Shown one piece after another: positions 19,284 to 28,326 of a stretch of DNA of 64,000 bases. The stretch is from assembly GCF_000306965.1 (NCBI RefSeq), contig NZ_JH976437.1, positions 101,405 to 165,404 on the forward strand. Direction: 5' to 3'. The DNA comes from Amphibacillus jilinensis Y1. GTDB lineage: Bacteria; Bacillota; Bacilli; Bacillales; Amphibacillaceae. Under the pieces are notes generated by a model. That model was not told the DNA's origin, did no database searches, and saw nothing but the letters and a program-made list of their open reading frames with translations. The position numbers and the translations under genes are program-made. Position 1 is the stretch's first letter; every line of letters starts with the position of its first letter.

Positions 19284-20963
19284 TTACAAACTAATTTCAT
19301 CCTTACCCGAAACCTTCATGAACAATAGTAAGGATAGGACGGTAAAAATCATTAAAATCGTTGATAAGGCCGCGGCAATGCCGTAATTACCACGAATGAC
19401 TTCAGTGTAAATCGCAACCGTAACGGTTCTGGTATTCACTGTATACAACAGGATTGAGGTCGATAATTCGGAAATCATTGTAATCCAGCTTAGGATCGCA
19501 CCCGCAATAATACCAGGCATCATCATCGGTACAGTGATTCTAAAGAACGTATTTAGCTTACTACTACCTAAGCTCTGAGCTGCCTCTTCAATCGATGGAG
19601 AAATTTGATGAAGTGAAGCGACTGAAGAGCGAATGGTATAAGGTAGCCGCCTGACAGCGAATGAAATAACTAAGATCATCGTCGTGCCGGTGATTGATAA
19701 AATGCCTGATCCACCAATACCAGTATTGTATGACGTTAAATAAGCAATCCCTAGTACTGTACCTGGAACAATATAGGGAATCATACTTAAGCTATCAATT
19801 GTTGATGTTACGGCATTTCGTCTCCGAACAGCTAAATACGAAATAAAGACAGCGAACAGGATAACCAAAATGATCGCAAAGAAAGGAATTCTTACCGTGT
19901 TAAAGATTGAATTTCCCATCCGTGAAAATGCCTCTAGATAACTATCTAAAGAATACCCCGATTGAAAGACCATGCCACTTGTATTTTGGAATGAAGTATA
20001 AACAAGATACAGTTGTGGAAGTACCGCTGTAAATACGATGCCGTAACTCGCAACATATACAAGCACCTTTTTAATACCGGTTACTTTCTTTGTTCGGACA
20101 GGGTGCAAAGCATTCATTGAAAAAGCAAAACGCAATGAAACGACCTGTTGAAGCATAAAAATCGATAGTGCTATGACAATGGCAATGACCGCTAATGCAG
20201 AAGCAAAGGCAGCATCTCCACCGACTTCACTAATGAATTCAGTATAAATTAACACTGGGAAGGTTCGATAGCCTTCGCCAATTAACATTGGTGTACCAAA
20301 GTCTGAGAATGCACGCATAAAGACAAGCAATGCTCCAGCTAGGACGGTAGGCATTAGTAATGGTAAGACAACTTTGAAGAAACGACTTATACCTGTTACC
20401 CCCATGCCTTCTGCAGCTTCTAAAATCGATTGATCAATGCTCTTGAACGCACCATTAATATAGAGAAAAATCAATGGAAATAGTTGAAGGGTAAACACGA
20501 GTACAATGCCTGAAAAGCCATAAATGTCTGGCATTTGAAAACCAAAAATCCTGCTCAAGAAGCTTGTAATGACACCACTGCGTCCAAGTAATAAAATCCA
20601 AGAGTACGCGCCAATAAACGGTGCTGACATTGAAGCAATGATAATTAAAATCCTTAAAAACTTTTTCCCTTTAAAGTCAAACATAGCGAATAGGTAGGCG
20701 AGTAGAATACCAATAATCAAAGCGAAAAAAGTTGCTGTAATCGAGACTTTAAAGCTATTAAAGAGCGTGTCAGAATAGTAACTCATTGAAAAGAATTTAG
20801 AAAAGTTCTCAATCGAAAAACCGAGTTCACTAGTATAAAATGATTGCTTCAATATATTACCAACTGGATAGACTAGAAAAAGCAAATAGGTTATCAAAAT
20901 AACTAAGCCAGCTATCCCCCAAATATCTAACCGAAATCGGTTTACTTTCTTTGTGTTTTTCAT
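19284..20963 (-). CDS. Fused ABC importer permease (AfuB/FbpB-like)
   Basis: 559-residue membrane protein made of two permease halves. Each has six helices and an ABC-contact loop: EAAEGMGVTGISRFFKVVLP at about residue 185 and EAAQSLGSSKLNTFFRITVP at about 455. Fused double permeases of this kind serve ferric iron, spermidine-type, phosphonate and sugar-phosphate importers. The ATG overlaps the ATPase stop by one base (TAATG), with GGAGG just before. It is the last gene of binding protein-ATPase-permease. The substrate is not fixed by this sequence. Confidence 0.9.
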   Translation of the reverse strand: MKNTKKVNRFRLDIWGIAGLVILITYLLFLVYPVGNILKQSFYTSELGFSIENFSKFFSMSYYSDTLFNSFKVSITATFFALIIGILLAYLFAMFDFKGKKFLRILIIIASMSAPFIGAYSWILLLGRSGVITSFLSRIFGFQMPDIYGFSGIVLVFTLQLFPLIFLYINGAFKSIDQSILEAAEGMGVTGISRFFKVVLPLLMPTVLAGALLVFMRAFSDFGTPMLIGEGYRTFPVLIYTEFISEVGGDAAFASALAVIAIVIALSIFMLQQVVSLRFAFSMNALHPVRTKKVTGIKKVLVYVASYGIVFTAVLPQLYLVYTSFQNTSGMVFQSGYSLDSYLEAFSRMGNSIFNTVRIPFFAIILVILFAVFISYLAVRRRNAVTSTIDSLSMIPYIVPGTVLGIAYLTSYNTGIGGSGILSITGTTMILVISFAVRRLPYTIRSSVASLHQISPSIEEAAQSLGSSKLNTFFRITVPMMMPGIIAGAILSWITMISELSTSILLYTVNTRTVTVAIYTEVIRGNYGIAAALSTILMIFTVLSLLLFMKVSGKDEISL

Positions 20964-22057
20964 TACTTCACCTCCGAAAGGTTAGTTAACCCGTCGGCAC
21001 AATACACGTTAATCTTATTCGTATTAATCGTTAAATGAACACGATCACCAACGTTTAAGTCCTCATCAAAGCTTGATTCCTCGGTTACTTGGATATGATG
21101 TTTATCCGTTAGCGAAACAACATATTCTGTATTCAAACCTAGATAAACACTGTCCTCAATTCTGACTTTAAATGTATCTACCGAAGTAGTATCTTCGATT
21201 CGAATAAAGTCTTCTGGCCGAATACTAATACGTACTTGCTGGTCGTCTAAATGATTTAATTTTGGATAAGGAATGGTAAAGTCATTTTGTAAATGGAGCT
21301 CAGCAATACCTTCCTCGTTATGCTTCAATTCAGCATTAAGCATATTTGTTCGACCAATAAAGGAGGCAACAAACTCATTAGAAGGTCGATGATATAAAGA
21401 TTTAGGCGAGCCAACTTGTTGCACAATACCATCTTTCATTACCGCAATTTGATCGGAAATTGCCATCGCCTCTTCTTGATCGTGAGTCACATAGACGGTT
21501 GTAATGCCAACTTCTCTTTGAATTTCACGAATGGCTTTTCTCATATCAATCCTTAGTTTGGCATCCAAATTACTTAAAGGCTCATCCATCAGTAATACAT
21601 CTGGATTAATCGCTAATGCTCGTGCTAAGGCAACACGTTGCTGTTGACCGCCACTTAGTTGTTCTGGTTTACGATCCATAAACTTTTCCATTTGGATTAG
21701 TTTTAAATATTTTTCAGCACGCTCTCTAATAATTTTCTTATCAAGTTTGCGCTGTTTTAACCCAAACTCTACGTTTTCTCGAACGGTAAGGTGAGGAAAA
21801 ATCGCATAGTTTTGAAATACCATCCCTATATTTCGTCTGCTAGGCTCTTGATCATTAATGCGCTTTTCATTGAAAGAAAAATCGCCTCCTTCGATCGAGT
21901 TAAACCCAGCAATCATTCTCAATAGTGTTGTTTTACCACAACCGGAGGGGCCGAGTAGTGTGAATAAAGCCCCCTCTTTAATGGTAATATTTAGATCCGG
22001 TATAACAACGGTATTGTCAAAAACTTTCTTTGCGTGCTCTATTTTTATTAATGTCAT
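20963..22057 (-). CDS. ABC importer ATP-binding protein (AfuC/PotA-like)
   Basis: 364-residue ATPase with Walker A GPSGCGKTTLLRM (about 34), signature [15 protein letters not shown] (about 135), Walker B VLLMDEPLSNLD and switch VTHDQEEAM. A C-terminal TOBE regulatory domain of about 120 residues follows. The architecture is that of FbpC/AfuC/PotA ATPases. It lies 14 nt after the binding-protein gene and overlaps the permease gene by one base, so the three products are made together. Confidence 0.92.
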   Translation of the reverse strand: MTLIKIEHAKKVFDNTVVIPDLNITIKEGALFTLLGPSGCGKTTLLRMIAGFNSIEGGDFSFNEKRINDQEPSRRNIGMVFQNYAIFPHLTVRENVEFGLKQRKLDKKIIRERAEKYLKLIQMEKFMDRKPEQLSGGQQQRVALARALAINPDVLLMDEPLSNLDAKLRIDMRKAIREIQREVGITTVYVTHDQEEAMAISDQIAVMKDGIVQQVGSPKSLYHRPSNEFVASFIGRTNMLNAELKHNEEGIAELHLQNDFTIPYPKLNHLDDQQVRISIRPEDFIRIEDTTSVDTFKVRIEDSVYLGLNTEYVVSLTDKHHIQVTEESSFDEDLNVGDRVHLTINTNKINVYCADGLTNLSEVK

Positions 22058-22071
22058 AAGAATCTCCCCCC

Positions 22072-23103
22072 TTATTCATTCGATTGAATCTGTACAAAGA
22101 TTTCATTGTAACGATCCACGATTTCTTGTCGATTTTCTGATACAAAATCCATGTCTTCTTCCAACGCATTAATTTCAGAGAACGACTTCATAACATCATT
22201 TGTCTCTACATCTTCCCGAACTGGGCGATTCGTTGTTGTTGTCGAGAGTACATTTTGGATTTCTTGTGAAATAATAAAGTCAATAAACTTCTCAGCATAT
22301 TCTTGATTATTCGCCCCTTTAATAATAGCTGCATTTGCGGCTAAGAAAACAACGCCCTCTTCAGGATAAATGATTTCGACATTAGCACCATCTTCAATCA
22401 GCTTGGCAACAGGGTCTTCATAAGATAAACCTACAGCCATTTCACCATCAGCTACCGTACGATAGACATTGCTTGAACTTGAACTGATTTTACCATCAAC
22501 ATTGGTATATAAATCTTCGACGTAGCTCCAAGCTTCTTCAGACTCATAGCCACCTTTAGCCAACAGCATATTTGTTAATTGTGCGAAGGCACTAGATGAA
22601 TTCGATGGATCACCTGAAGAGATTTTCCCTTGCAATTCTGGATTTAGTAAGTCCTCATAACTATTAATTTCAATATCGCCTAAAATGTCACGGTTTGCGA
22701 CCAATACACTACCATCTAGTGTATAAGGCGTATAGAAACCTGTTGAATTCTGATAAGCATCTATGACACTTCCATCTTCTGATGATACATATTCCTCGAA
22801 TAAATCAGTGTGCATCGAAAACTGCGTATAGCCACCACCGAAAATAATATCTGCAACTGGTGAATCTTTCTCGCTTTCTAATTTAGCGAATAGTTCACCA
22901 GTACCTGCTTGAATGAGATCCACTTGAATATCATATTTTTCTTCAAAGGCTGGTATCGTTGCATTAATTAATCCCTCAGAGTTAGGTGAATAAATAACTA
23001 ATCGATCACTGTTACCTTCTTCATTATTTGAACAACCGATTAATAAAGTAATCAAACCAATAAATGCTAAAACAACTAACAACTGTTTTCTAAGCGCTTT
23101 CAT
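22072..23103 (-). CDS. ABC importer binding lipoprotein (AfuA/FbpA-like)
   Basis: 343-residue extracytoplasmic binding protein. A lipoprotein signal ends at LIGCSNNEEGN (cysteine at about 24). The mature part starts RLVIYSPNSEGL, with ADIIFGGGYTQ and GKISSGDPSNSSSAF, of the iron/sugar-phosphate/2-aminoethylphosphonate cluster of binding proteins. I do not see the adjacent tyrosine pair that binds ferric iron in FbpA, so an organic phosphate ligand (as for AfuA and HptA) is a reasonable alternative. Its partner sensor/regulator genes lie directly upstream. Confidence 0.85.
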   Translation of the reverse strand: MKALRKQLLVVLAFIGLITLLIGCSNNEEGNSDRLVIYSPNSEGLINATIPAFEEKYDIQVDLIQAGTGELFAKLESEKDSPVADIIFGGGYTQFSMHTDLFEEYVSSEDGSVIDAYQNSTGFYTPYTLDGSVLVANRDILGDIEINSYEDLLNPELQGKISSGDPSNSSSAFAQLTNMLLAKGGYESEEAWSYVEDLYTNVDGKISSSSSNVYRTVADGEMAVGLSYEDPVAKLIEDGANVEIIYPEEGVVFLAANAAIIKGANNQEYAEKFIDFIISQEIQNVLSTTTTNRPVREDVETNDVMKSFSEINALEEDMDFVSENRQEIVDRYNEIFVQIQSNE

Positions 23104-23192
23104 TGTTATCTCCCCTTTTTCGTTTAATACCTTGATTATACGGTAATGATCGCGTTTTCATATCCAAAAATCGAATAGTATAGGGGAATATC

Positions 23193-23960
23193 CTACAGGT
23201 TATCAACGAACTCTTTTGTACTCATACCTACATACTTCTTAAACACCTTATTGTAGTATTTGTATTCACTGAACCCGCAATCTTCAGCAATTTGATAAAC
23301 TTTTTTTTCACCTTTTAAAATAAATTCGATTGATTTCCTAATACGGTAGCGATTTAAATAATCATTAAAAGTCGTGTTCACTTCTTTTTTGAAGCGATCG
23401 TGAAGCAAGGTAGGACTGTAACCAATCGCTTTTGATACATCATCGAATACAAACTTTTCAGCATAATTCTCCATGACAAACTGAATCATTTCATTGACAA
23501 CTTCATCATTGACTTGATGAATCTTTACTTCGCTTGCATGCAGTTCTTTTAAAGCTTCTTGGGAATAAGAGAGCTGTTTAATTGTTTTTAATTGTTTCGC
23601 TTGTGTAATTGCTCGTTCTAAAGCTTGATAGATCTCCTGTTCATTTATCGGCTTTACGATGAATTCAGTCACGCCAAATTTTATCGCTTTCTGAGCATTG
23701 GAAAATTCATTATAGCTAGACAGAATAATGGTGCAGTACCTATAATCTAGTGTTTCCTCTAACATTTCAAATGCACTTTTTATCGGCATATTGATATCTG
23801 TCAAAACAATATCCGGTTCTAGCTCCTTAATAAGCTTCACACCTTCATCGCCATCTCTCGCTTCACCTACAACAATACAGTTGTGTTTTTCATAATCTAA
23901 GCCATATACCAGACGTTTACGGATAAGTGGTTCATCTTCTACAATGACTAATTTATACAT
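23193..23960 (-). CDS. AraC-type response regulator (YesN-like)
   Basis: 255-residue transcription regulator. The N-terminal receiver domain starts MYKLVIVEDEPLIRKRL, with the phosphoacceptor Asp in DIVLTDINMP at about residue 55 and the conserved Lys in FIVKPIN. A linker follows. The C-terminal AraC domain has two helix-turn-helix units, with DVSKAIGYSPTLLHDRFKKE and VYQIAEDCGFSEYKYYNKVFKK. It overlaps the kinase gene by 8 nt and has GGAGGT before its ATG. It very probably controls the importer operon that starts 90 nt downstream. Confidence 0.92.
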   Translation of the reverse strand: MYKLVIVEDEPLIRKRLVYGLDYEKHNCIVVGEARDGDEGVKLIKELEPDIVLTDINMPIKSAFEMLEETLDYRYCTIILSSYNEFSNAQKAIKFGVTEFIVKPINEQEIYQALERAITQAKQLKTIKQLSYSQEALKELHASEVKIHQVNDEVVNEMIQFVMENYAEKFVFDDVSKAIGYSPTLLHDRFKKEVNTTFNDYLNRYRIRKSIEFILKGEKKVYQIAEDCGFSEYKYYNKVFKKYVGMSTKEFVDNL

Positions 23961-25596
23961 AATGACCTCCAGCGATTCTTAATTCTATAACGGTGTAATT
24001 CCATTTCGTTTTTATGACAAAACTAGAATGTAGATACATTAAGCTTAAGCGTTGTTTCGTATTAATCAGTCCGTGGTGCTGATCAGGCTTAGTTGTCGTT
24101 TTTAACATCACATTTAAGCGGTTAGCTTGATCTGATGTTAGGGCGCCACCATTATCAATGATACGAATAACGACATCTCCATGAGTGCTTTTATGGATAG
24201 AGAGCCGCACCTTCAAATCGCGTCGATACTTAAATCCATATTTCAAGCTGTTCTCAATTAGTGGCAATAGAAACAATTTGGGAACACGTAAATGATTTAA
24301 TTTGTCATCAATATAAAATTCATAAGTGAAATCCTCATAGCGTATTTGATTAACTTTTAAATAATTTTCAATATAAGTTAAATCTTCCTGCAGGCTCAAA
24401 TCGACATTTCCTTCACTAATACTATATCTCAAGATATCATTCATTAGCGTCAGCAACTCTTCAGCTAACCCGCTATCTACATAGATGGCAGAGCGAATCG
24501 TCTCTAATGTGTTTGCCAAGAAATGCGGATGAAATTGTGCTTCTAATTTACGACGTTCTGATTCTAAATTTAATTCACTCAACTTAATGTTCCGGTCATG
24601 CGCATTCTGTAATTCAGCGAGAACATTATTAATATTTTGTGCTAGCGTCTCAAATTCATCATCCGTCTGAATTGATATTCGATGCGTGGGTGTTTGGCTA
24701 ACTTTAATTAATTCATCATAAAGTAAATATAGGGAGTGACCAATTTTTGTCGAGACATTTTTAGAGAAAATATAGGTTTGAAAATAAATAAACAATGATA
24801 AGATAGTAAGCACAATTAAGCTTGCCAAAAAAACACCAACATAATTTTGATTTCTGATATATGCGGTAACATTGATATTATTATATAGCTGTGCTTCTTT
24901 ATATAGAAAATTTCTATTTGAGTTGTCATTATTAAAATCTAACTTACCTGTCGTTGAATTCACAATACTATCTGAACTTGATGATAAAACATTATCATAC
25001 TGATCATAAATGACATAATTTGTGATTGCATCTTCCCTTAACAGTTGAAATTCCCTTCCATTAATAACCGACACTGCATATCCAATAATAGACCCATCAA
25101 TTATTGGATGTATATACAATAAATAAGAGGACTGATTTGAGCGATAAACCCGCATTACTCCTGTTTCAGCTAAAGGTGTTTCATTTTCGATGACTAAGTT
25201 TAAGAAATGAAAGAGTGCATAGTCAGTTTCAAAAACAGGGTTAGTATGTAACACTAAAGCTACGTCTTCATCAAAAACCAAAAGGTCACTTTTGATCTGT
25301 TGTCTTGCATTATAGCTGTAAAATGAACTAAATACGTTTCTTGAATCTGATTGGCCTTGCAAAAATCGAACGAATACATCCTCAGATATTTGATAAAGTT
25401 CTTCTTGTTTTGTCTTTATTATGGCTTCCAAGCTTTCGCCATAATGATCAAGTGTATTGTTCAATCGATAATTTCTCATATTGTAGTTGAAGAAACCGAT
25501 AGTGATAATGGTAATAAGAATCATGACCGTAATAATTTTAAATGAGAACTTCAGAATGTCTTTTCTAATTTTCGACTCGAATCTTTTCATTTTCAC
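23953..25596 (-). CDS. Sensor histidine kinase (YesM/LytS type)
   Basis: 547-residue membrane sensor. One membrane helix (about 17-38), an external sensing domain of about 215 residues, a second helix (about 258-280), a HAMP-like stretch, then the His_kinase phosphoacceptor motif AQFHPHFLANTLETIRSA and an ATP-binding domain with LPLIENSLKYGF and IIDNGG. This is the YesM family, usually paired with AraC-type regulators next to carbohydrate or organophosphate importers. GTG start with GAGGTAC upstream. The signal is unknown but probably relates to the importer's substrate. Confidence 0.9.
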   Translation of the reverse strand: MKMKRFESKIRKDILKFSFKIITVMILITIITIGFFNYNMRNYRLNNTLDHYGESLEAIIKTKQEELYQISEDVFVRFLQGQSDSRNVFSSFYSYNARQQIKSDLLVFDEDVALVLHTNPVFETDYALFHFLNLVIENETPLAETGVMRVYRSNQSSYLLYIHPIIDGSIIGYAVSVINGREFQLLREDAITNYVIYDQYDNVLSSSSDSIVNSTTGKLDFNNDNSNRNFLYKEAQLYNNINVTAYIRNQNYVGVFLASLIVLTILSLFIYFQTYIFSKNVSTKIGHSLYLLYDELIKVSQTPTHRISIQTDDEFETLAQNINNVLAELQNAHDRNIKLSELNLESERRKLEAQFHPHFLANTLETIRSAIYVDSGLAEELLTLMNDILRYSISEGNVDLSLQEDLTYIENYLKVNQIRYEDFTYEFYIDDKLNHLRVPKLFLLPLIENSLKYGFKYRRDLKVRLSIHKSTHGDVVIRIIDNGGALTSDQANRLNVMLKTTTKPDQHHGLINTKQRLSLMYLHSSFVIKTKWNYTVIELRIAGGHYV

Positions 25597-25708
25597 GTTT
25601 AAAGTACCTCACTCGGCTTGACATATTTCATTATCTTCACTTTTATAGGTAGCTATGTTTCATGATTATTCTATATTTTAGCTGAAAGCTCAGTAAATTA
25701 GCAATGGC

Positions 25709-25751
25709 AAAAAACCCCTTCTTAAAACCAATTTGTTTTAAGAAAGAGGAG
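25709..25751 (-). terminator. Strong terminator of an unassigned minus-strand transcript
   Basis: On the minus strand CTCTTTCTTAAAAC, a 6-nt loop and GTTTTAAGAAGGGG are followed by six T. It lies upstream of the kinase gene, so it must end a transcript coming from above 25750. The only open frame available there is the small one at 26295-26131. Confidence 0.8.
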
Positions 25752-26130
25752 TAACTTACCGATTAGACACAGATAATCAACTGATTTTAGGCTAGGACGC
25801 CAAATTAATTGTCGCCTTTTAACCTAGCTATTATGACCACTATAAGATCCTTTAAAACATATCTTAAAAAAATCCAGACTATATAAAAAATCACCAATGA
25901 GTTCGCTTATATAACAATTAGTGAACCCATATACTTAGAGTACACGTTAATTATGGCATGGGTATTTGTATTCGTTGGCTGACAAACATACTGACAGTGA
26001 GCCAAACCATCAAACAGAAGAGGGTGACGCAGGGAGGGGATAAAAGTGATTACTCATGACCAGTTTATCACAAGTATGAATGCAGTTGATTACTATGAGG
26101 TTTGCGGTTGGTGAAGCACAAGGATAATGC
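25752..26130. other. Non-coding stretch, possible 3' untranslated region
   Basis: About 380 nt with no supported gene. On the plus strand a 22-codon frame starts with GTG at 26046 behind AGGGAGGGGA and ends at 26114 (begins MITHDQFITSM). It has a good ribosome site but no recognisable relatives. The minus strand would be the 3' part of a transcript stopped by the terminator at 25751-25709. Confidence 0.35.
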
Positions 26131-26295
26131 TTAGTTAATAATGCATAAGCTACTGAGGTTCTGCTTTATCTTGATACGATCACTTCCATATCTAAGCAGA
26201 CTCACGATTATGGCTACTAAAAATAAATGAATCGATAGGTCAAAAAACATAAAGACCAGATATTCCAACATGCACAGTTTTTCGTGTTGATTCAC
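26131..26295 (-). CDS. Candidate small single-helix membrane protein
   Basis: Short frame of about 54 codons from a GTG at 26295 (AAAGG 10 nt upstream), or 46 codons from the ATG at 26271. The product starts MNQHEKLCMLEYLVFMFF, forms one hydrophobic helix of about 25 residues, and ends in a basic tail with RYGSDRIKIK. Size and layout resemble type I toxin peptides of the TxpA/BsrG kind (short polar start, LxxLxxM helix, basic tail), but the similarity is weak. A strong terminator downstream and a hairpin upstream suggest an independent transcript. It could also be chance. Confidence 0.35.
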   Translation of the reverse strand: MNQHEKLCMLEYLVFMFFDLSIHLFLVAIIVSLLRYGSDRIKIKQNLSSLCIIN

Positions 26296-26350
26296 GCCAC
26301 GATAACCTTTCAATTTTACTAGTCTTAAATTTTTGAATTACCATCTAAAA

Positions 26351-26399
26351 GGTTTATACTGACGAACTTATGTCCTGAGTTCGTCAGTACCCTATAACC
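26351..26399. other. Perfect 11-bp hairpin with extended stem
   Basis: ACTGACGAACT and AGTTCGTCAGT pair perfectly around a 9-nt loop (26358-26388). The flanks GGTTTAT and ATAACC extend the stem imperfectly. No U run on either strand. It stands just upstream of the small open frame and could be a 5' leader structure or an operator. Confidence 0.5.
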
Positions 26400-26440
26400 A
26401 ACTTGAATGAATCAATTTCTTTTTTTACTTCATACTAAAA

Positions 26441-26518
26441 TCTACACCTGCGGATTAACTTTTTAGTAGACATTTTACACTTTGCTAACGCAAACAATTT
26501 GCTACCACTAGGTGTAGA
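26441..26518 (-). terminator. Inverted repeat in the 3' region of the membrane-protein gene
   Basis: TCTACACCT (26441-26449) and AGGTGTAGA (26510-26518) are exact complements enclosing about 60 nt, which holds a smaller hairpin (TTTGC/GCAAA). On the minus strand the outer stem is followed by TTTTAG. It probably forms the transcript end of the membrane-protein gene that stops at 26536. Confidence 0.5.
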
Positions 26519-26535
26519 TGAAAAATTACAATTTT

Positions 26536-28074
26536 TTATAATAATAGTGCTGAAGCTACAATGCCAACTAATCCAATTGCAGATAGAATAAATACAGGCG
26601 ATTTAGGCATCTCTTCATTATTCTCCATTGCTTTACCAAACATAAAGAAAACAAACGGATGAACTAAGAATGTCATCGAGAAAGTAAAGGTGATTAAACC
26701 CGCTGCTTCTGCACCAAACATTCCTTCCTGAATGCCGGCAAATAAACCAAAGTGAGAAATGGCAGAAGCCTTTGCCATCGCAGCAAAATCGATGGACATA
26801 CTGCTAAAGCTTAGCAAATACAAACCACCGAAAATGGCAATGATTTGCCAACCGAATCCAAATTGTAATAATGATTTCATTTCCGATCGATCATCACTAT
26901 TTGATTTTTTTATATTTCTAAGTCCAATAATTAATAAAACAAAACCAATTGCAATCATAATCATCGATGGTATTAAAAGCAATGATCCACGTTCCGAGCT
27001 AACTGCTAGAATAGAAAAAACAAAAATATGCATTGCAAACGGGATATTAACAAGCATAGGTGCACGATTTGCTGCTCGCTTACCTAAATCACCTGCGGTA
27101 CAAGCACCTGTTAAACCAGTGTGTGATAGGGCTCCAGCCATACCTGGTGCTAAGTTCCGTACACTTGCTGTCTTACCGAAATAGATTAATAGTGCCATAC
27201 CGCCGAACATCCAAAAGATTTGTCCGAAAAACCCATAACCTAATACAGCACCTGTTCCCTCCATTTCAAAAACTTCGATAATACGAGAACCACCTACCAT
27301 GAAATTACCTGCTAAAACGACTGGAATACCTGCAAACAAAAGCGCTTTAATTGTTGGCCCAAAAACATAGCCATAGTACAGTACACCCAGTACTGTCGCA
27401 ATAACCATCGCAAAGAAGATGGATGGGAGTGTCACTAATGTATGTACCCATTCTGCTAAGTGGAACGACATAATAAGCACACCGATAATGACGATAATCT
27501 CAAGTACACCTTTACGAATATATAATGGCTTTTCCAAAATTTTCGCTCGATTATCGATCAAAATAATCGATCCCACAAGACCAAGATAAGCCATAATAGG
27601 ATAATAGCTTCCAAGTGAGCCCGTATCTAAACCTAGAAGAATACGACTCATCGCTTCAATACCAATTAGTAAAAAGAAGGATCGCACAATTAAAACAAGT
27701 TGTGTTCGCGTTGTACCTAGTACTGCTTCTTCTTCATTGTGAATAAGTAAATCTTTGGTTGCACCGGTCTTATTACCAAATATCTTTCGTATTTCTTGAC
27801 CACCAACAAAAAAAGTAACAATTAATGCAATATTGGTTGTTTTTGAAATCAATTCGATAACGGGGAATTGTTGAAGACCAGGTTCAGCTAAGTCGCTTGC
27901 AACAAGGACAAAACCCATGGCTAAACCGAAAATAACAATGATTAAAATTGGGGAATAACGTGTACCAGCGACAACAGTCCGGGCAATTAGAACCATAGGT
28001 ATTAATAAAAATAATGATAATAAGAAATGGTTTAGTAACTGTAAACTATCGACTTGCTGAATAAGATGTTCCAT
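26536..28074 (-). CDS. Polytopic membrane protein of unknown function
   Basis: 512-residue, very hydrophobic protein with about 12 predicted membrane helices. I do not recognise the family with confidence. A soluble loop after the third helix contains GGQEIRKIFGNKTGATKDLL and an acidic stretch. Mid-protein Gly-rich segments ALSHTGLTGACTAGDLGKRAANRAP and GTGAVLGYGFFGQ (each with conserved-looking small residues) resemble substrate re-entrant loops of secondary carriers. GAGGAG lies before the ATG. It stands alone between two non-coding stretches. A carboxylate or amino-acid symporter is possible, but this is a guess from general shape. Confidence 0.7.
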   Translation of the reverse strand: MEHLIQQVDSLQLLNHFLLSLFLLIPMVLIARTVVAGTRYSPILIIVIFGLAMGFVLVASDLAEPGLQQFPVIELISKTTNIALIVTFFVGGQEIRKIFGNKTGATKDLLIHNEEEAVLGTTRTQLVLIVRSFFLLIGIEAMSRILLGLDTGSLGSYYPIMAYLGLVGSIILIDNRAKILEKPLYIRKGVLEIIVIIGVLIMSFHLAEWVHTLVTLPSIFFAMVIATVLGVLYYGYVFGPTIKALLFAGIPVVLAGNFMVGGSRIIEVFEMEGTGAVLGYGFFGQIFWMFGGMALLIYFGKTASVRNLAPGMAGALSHTGLTGACTAGDLGKRAANRAPMLVNIPFAMHIFVFSILAVSSERGSLLLIPSMIMIAIGFVLLIIGLRNIKKSNSDDRSEMKSLLQFGFGWQIIAIFGGLYLLSFSSMSIDFAAMAKASAISHFGLFAGIQEGMFGAEAAGLITFTFSMTFLVHPFVFFMFGKAMENNEEMPKSPVFILSAIGLVGIVASALLL

Positions 28075-28194
28075 TCAAGTTCTCCTCTCAAAAATAAATA
28101 AAATTAAGTAAGCACACACTTATGTATCATACTTTGTTTTTGTGAAAGAGTAAACATTATCAAGTATAGATTCACAGGATGTTCATAATTAGCT

Positions 28195-28326
28195 CATTAC
28201 GAAGAGACCTATTGATTGTCGATACACGAGTAAGGCAGGACATTAGCGTCCGTTAACATCCGACTAAATAAATCAAATTTATGCTCTATTTCAAATCGGG
28301 TGTTTTACGGACGGTTATCTGTGATA
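28195..28326 (+). repeat. Dispersed intergenic repeat, copy D
   Basis: The left third is diverged; from CAGGACATTAGCGTCCGTTAAC onward it is near consensus, ending TTTTACGGACGGTTATCTGTGATAAA. Its right end forms the last eight codons and the stop of the hydrolase gene read on the minus strand. The rest lies in the gap before the membrane-protein gene. Confidence 0.85.

Noticed and set aside
22072-23103. Firm annotation of the binding protein as a ferric-iron receptor
   Set aside because: The adjacent tyrosine ligands of FbpA are not apparent, so the substrate is left open.
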